From positions 1 through 64,000 of the forward strand of contig JBARXY010000012.1 of NCBI GenBank assembly GCA_049647585.1: a stretch of DNA of 64,000 nt, in the 5' to 3' direction. The notes beneath the pieces were generated by a model, which ran no database searches, was not told the origin of the DNA, and was given only the letters and a program-made list of their open reading frames with translations. The position numbers and the translations under genes were made by a program. The DNA comes from JAGQSZ01 sp049647585. Lineage in GTDB: Bacteria; Actinomycetota; Acidimicrobiia; Acidimicrobiales; Microtrichaceae. Positions 61,260 to 64,000 of this stretch are shown piece after piece (position 1 is the stretch's first letter; each line of letters opens with the position of its first letter).

Positions 61260-61392
61260 GAAAGTTCCTCGCACAACGGTCGTGGCATCGACGCTGAGAA
61301 TCGCGCCCAACGGCGTTAGAAACCCACAGCCGATTCGATACCTTCTCCGCAGGTTCAGGCAGCCAGATCGGTGTGCGAACCTGCTCTGGGGA

Positions 61393-62505
61393 ATGTTTCT
61401 TAAATCACGCGTCCGAAGGTCCGTCCGTCTAGTCACCGCCGTTTGCGCCGCTGCGCTTGTCGTTGGAAGCTGCGCCGCCGCTCCGCCCGATGACAACAGC
61501 CAGACCGGTGTGGGCTCAACGCCGGGGTCGACCCCGGGCGGAGCGCCAGTACCAGCGCCGCCGCCAAATGTTCGTCCTCCGGTCACCCAACCTGTCACGA
61601 CCTACGTCGCCAAGGGCGACCGACTCGGAATTGGCAACTGCCCCGTTCTACCGAACAACAACGTCTTCCATGCCGACATCACGACACTTCCGGTGCTCGC
61701 CAACTCTGCGGCAATCGTCCGAGCGGCCGGTGCGCAGGTCAAGGTGCGTCCGGCGTTCAGCGCTGGTGTCCACGAAGGTTCCCGAGGTGGGCTCCCGATC
61801 AATATCGTTGATTCCTCAAAGATGAAGCAGTCAACCGTGTTCAGCCTGCTCCACGGCCCTGTCGATCTTGGTCAGCATCCGATTCCACAGAACCCCCGGA
61901 TCGAGGGCTATCCCGGTATTGCCTGGGATCAGCACATGCTTCTGTTCGACACCGCCACCTGCAACTCACATGAGTTCTTTTTGGTCAGGCCGCCGACCGC
62001 CCTCACCGACTTCTGGTGGGCGGACAGTGGCGTCCAGCTGGACATGCGCTCGAACGAGATGAACAAGGGATCGGCTACGGCTTCAGGCTTCTCGATGCTC
62101 GCCGGAATGGTCCGCTACGACGAAGTGACCCGAGGGAGCATCAACCACGCTGTCGGCTTTGCCTTCCCGACCATCTCCAAACTTTCTCCTGTCTGGCCCG
62201 CATCCGGCTCGGACGGCAAATCGAACGACCCGAACGCGCCACGGATGGGCATGATGTTCAGGCTTCGCTCCGACGTCGACCTCAACTCCCTGGCCCCAAC
62301 GGCTCGTCTGATCGCAAAGGCGATGCAGACCCATGGGGCGATCCTCTCGGACTCGAATCACGAGGGCATCGCCCTTGCTGGCGAGAACGACGACCGTTGG
62401 GACGATGCAGATCTGGCGACGCTCTCCAAGTTGACCATGGCCGACTTCGAGGTGGTCGACCCGACGCCGATGAAGGTCGCCGACGACAGTTACGCCGTCC
62501 GCTGA
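61393..62505 (+). CDS. Secreted lipoprotein, unknown family
   Basis: A 370-residue protein with a lipoprotein signal (LVTAVCAAALVVGSCAAAP, Cys about 27) and a Pro/Gly/Thr linker. The mature domain of about 300 residues has several Trp/His motifs (PGIAWDQHMLLFDTATCNSHEFF; DFWWADSGVQLDM; HGAILSDSNHEGIALAGENDDRW) and two Cys that may pair. It could be an extracellular enzyme or binding protein; the late segment resembles secreted proteins with a beta-sandwich. The start is fixed by the signal peptide. Confidence 0.75.
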   Translation: MFLKSRVRRSVRLVTAVCAAALVVGSCAAAPPDDNSQTGVGSTPGSTPGGAPVPAPPPNVRPPVTQPVTTYVAKGDRLGIGNCPVLPNNNVFHADITTLPVLANSAAIVRAAGAQVKVRPAFSAGVHEGSRGGLPINIVDSSKMKQSTVFSLLHGPVDLGQHPIPQNPRIEGYPGIAWDQHMLLFDTATCNSHEFFLVRPPTALTDFWWADSGVQLDMRSNEMNKGSATASGFSMLAGMVRYDEVTRGSINHAVGFAFPTISKLSPVWPASGSDGKSNDPNAPRMGMMFRLRSDVDLNSLAPTARLIAKAMQTHGAILSDSNHEGIALAGENDDRWDDADLATLSKLTMADFEVVDPTPMKVADDSYAVR

Positions 62506-62515
62506 TCTGACCGGC

Positions 62516-62664
62516 CGGGCCGCACGCTGCTTCCGTCCGCGGAGCCTGGACCGGGTTCAGCCGGGGCGCACGCGGGTTCCGTCGGCGGAGCAATGGACCG
62601 GGTTCCAGCGGCTGAGCCCGGGCCGCATGCGGGCTCAGCCGGGGCGCACGCGGGTTCCGTCGGC
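62516..62664. repeat. Degenerate ~40-bp repeats including a copy of the cysS 3' end
   Basis: A 30-bp sequence starting TCAGCCGGGGCGCACGCGGG occurs exactly at 62557-62586 and 62635-62664, 78 bp apart; the second copy is the last ten codons and stop of cysS. Two weaker versions lie at about 62516-62555 and 62617-62634. Confidence 0.85.
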
Positions 62665-63996
62665 TGAGTCCTCGGCTATCCAACCCGCAGCTTGGATCTG
62701 GCCGCGCAGGTCATCGGCCGCGGCCCAGTCCTTGGCGGCACGAGCTTCGTCCCGCCGACGGGCCAGAGCTTCGATCTCGGCTGGAACCGTCTCGTCCTCG
62801 CCGTGAAGCGACAACCCGACCGCTCCCAGAATCTCGGCCAGAGCTGCCGACAGTGGAGCCGCGCCGCCGTTGTCGCCATCGTCGAGTCGACGATTGATAT
62901 CGGTCACCAGGCCGAAGATCTGGGCCGACACGGCGGGTGTGTCCAGATCGTCATCCATTGCATTGCGGAACGCGTCGACAGCCGTCGGGTCCGGCTCAGC
63001 CGTGTCGAGGGCCGCGACTCGTCTGGCAAGCGCGTCAAGACGGTCGAGCGCATGCTCCGCCGCGGTGATTGTCGCCTCTGTGACCTCCACCGGAGAGCGA
63101 TAGTGGGATCCGAGCACCAGCAGTCGATAGGCCCGGGGATCATGGGTGGCGACCAGATCGACCAGTGTCGTGAAGTTGTTCAGCGACTTCGACATCTTCT
63201 CGCCGCCGACCTCGACGAAGCCGTTGTGCACCCAGTGACCGGCGAACTCCCGCCCAAGCGCTACCGCCTGCGCCCGCTCGTTCTCGTGATGAGGGAACGC
63301 CAGGTCGCGACCGCCGCCGTGAAGGTCAAAACCGTCGCCCAACAGGTCCAGACTCATGACCACACATTCGGTGTGCCACCCAGGTCGACCGTCACCCCAC
63401 GGCGACGGCCACGAGGGCTCCCCCGGCTTGGCCAACTTCCACAACGCGAAGTCGGAGGGGTGACGCTTGGTCGACTCGCCGACCAACGACCGCTCTCCCC
63501 CGCCGACGAGTAGATCGTCGAGCGACTGATGCGACAGCAGTCCGTATCCGTCGACCTTTTCCACCGACAGATAGACGCCATCCGCAGTCGTATAGGCGGC
63601 GTCGCGTTCGACGAGTGACTCGATCATCGAAACCATGTCGTCCACATAGTCGGTCGCGTGTGGGTCATGGTCCGGGCGCATGACTCCGATCGCGTCCATC
63701 GCCCGGTACCAGACGTCCTCGAACTCCTTGGCGATGTCGTTGGCATCTCGACCTTCGGCGAGCGCTTTGGCGATGATCTTGTCGTCTATATCGGTGATGT
63801 TCGAGACGTATATGACCTTCTGACCCGACCAGATCAGATACCGGCGCAGGACGTCGAAGACCAGCGAGAACCGCCCGTGCCCCAGGTGAGGCGGACCGTA
63901 AACGGTCGGTCCGCAGACGTACATGGAGACCTCGCCCGCCTTCCGGGTACCGAGTGGTGCCACCCGCCCAGTAGCGGTGTCGAAGAGTCGAATCAT
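62635..63996 (-). CDS. cysS: Cysteinyl-tRNA synthetase
   Basis: A 453-residue class I synthetase. YVCGPTVYGPPHLGHGR holds the first zinc Cys and the HIGH motif (HLGH), GWHTECVVMS the second zinc Cys, FPHHENE the zinc His/Glu, and KMSKSLNNF the KMSKS loop. MshC is excluded by the normal CysS C-terminal anticodon domain. ATG at 63996 is four bases from the window edge; the gene is complete. Confidence 0.94.
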   Translation of the reverse strand: MIRLFDTATGRVAPLGTRKAGEVSMYVCGPTVYGPPHLGHGRFSLVFDVLRRYLIWSGQKVIYVSNITDIDDKIIAKALAEGRDANDIAKEFEDVWYRAMDAIGVMRPDHDPHATDYVDDMVSMIESLVERDAAYTTADGVYLSVEKVDGYGLLSHQSLDDLLVGGGERSLVGESTKRHPSDFALWKLAKPGEPSWPSPWGDGRPGWHTECVVMSLDLLGDGFDLHGGGRDLAFPHHENERAQAVALGREFAGHWVHNGFVEVGGEKMSKSLNNFTTLVDLVATHDPRAYRLLVLGSHYRSPVEVTEATITAAEHALDRLDALARRVAALDTAEPDPTAVDAFRNAMDDDLDTPAVSAQIFGLVTDINRRLDDGDNGGAAPLSAALAEILGAVGLSLHGEDETVPAEIEALARRRDEARAAKDWAAADDLRGQIQAAGWIAEDSADGTRVRPG

Positions 63997-64000
63997 GAAG

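Noticed and set aside
1..64000. CRISPR arrays, rRNA, intact tRNA, insertion sequences, prophage genes
   Set aside because: No regular spaced repeats, transposase or integrase motifs, or complete tRNA cloverleaf were seen on either strand by eye.

Overview
The window is high-GC, gene-dense DNA that reads as a chromosome segment of an actinobacterium, most likely class Acidimicrobiia. This is inferred from F420-type enzymes (LLM and Ddn families), WXG100/FtsK-SpoIIIE secretion genes, a SARP-FHA regulator, and two proteins starting with the motif (G/E)WWxASDGKxYxPE. No rRNA, tRNA, CRISPR array or intact transposon was seen. Many operons use 1-8 nt start/stop overlaps (ATGA, GTGA, TGATG).

Layout. 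1-4.0 kb: an alpha/beta hydrolase with a displaced nucleophile, two small proteins, and a PhnY/PhnZ-like oxidative phosphonate-cleavage pair. 4.1-8.3 kb: SDR, gnd, zwf, pgl (oxidative pentose phosphate branch). 8.4-15.6 kb: coaA, an epoxide-hydrolase-like protein, an APH-fold phosphotransferase facing an acyl-CoA dehydrogenase, a membrane-anchored molybdopterin oxidoreductase, and a histidine phosphatase. 15.7-20.5 kb: a two-component system divergent from an ApbE/ferric-reductase-like operon; antisense to the end of that operon lies a truncated thioredoxin. 20.6-23.2 kb: two F420-type proteins and a lipoprotein.

23.6-37.5 kb is the most interesting region. It is a type VII secretion-like locus with two WXG100-type proteins, a possible chaperone, a repeat-bearing candidate substrate, an EmbR-like BTAD-FHA regulator, an FHA-TM protein, a PP2C phosphatase, a TerY-like vWA protein, a divergent kinase with a zinc ribbon, a 1565-residue ATPase with two FHA domains, and a large one-TM protein with a probable extracellular region. 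The vWA/PP2C/kinase set matches the TerY-P triad described for Ter-type stress systems. EccB, EccD, EccE and mycosin are absent from the window. I propose that phosphorylation read by several FHA domains controls a compact secretion or envelope machine.

37.8-50.3 kb is mainly housekeeping: folE, a DUF2231 membrane protein, a PASTA protein, a glycine-betaine ABC operon, a sigma/anti-sigma/ABC exporter operon, and SulP-MerR. 50.5-58.3 kb is an accessory islet with two VapBC-type modules, a HEPN protein with a small partner, a collapsed AbiE-like locus, an AAA-ATPase scrap, and an ATPase-nuclease gene behind nested inverted repeats; an ECF sigma factor with its YCII partner sits inside it. 58.7-64 kb holds an acyl-CoA dehydrogenase downstream of a perfect 16-bp palindrome, a RodZ-topology HTH membrane protein, a lipoprotein and cysS.

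A recurring oddity is in-frame tandem-codon expansion: short Gly/Ser/Asp or Asp/Arg/Thr repeats inserted into unrelated enzymes. Functions are assigned from motifs and remembered family features; no database search was run.
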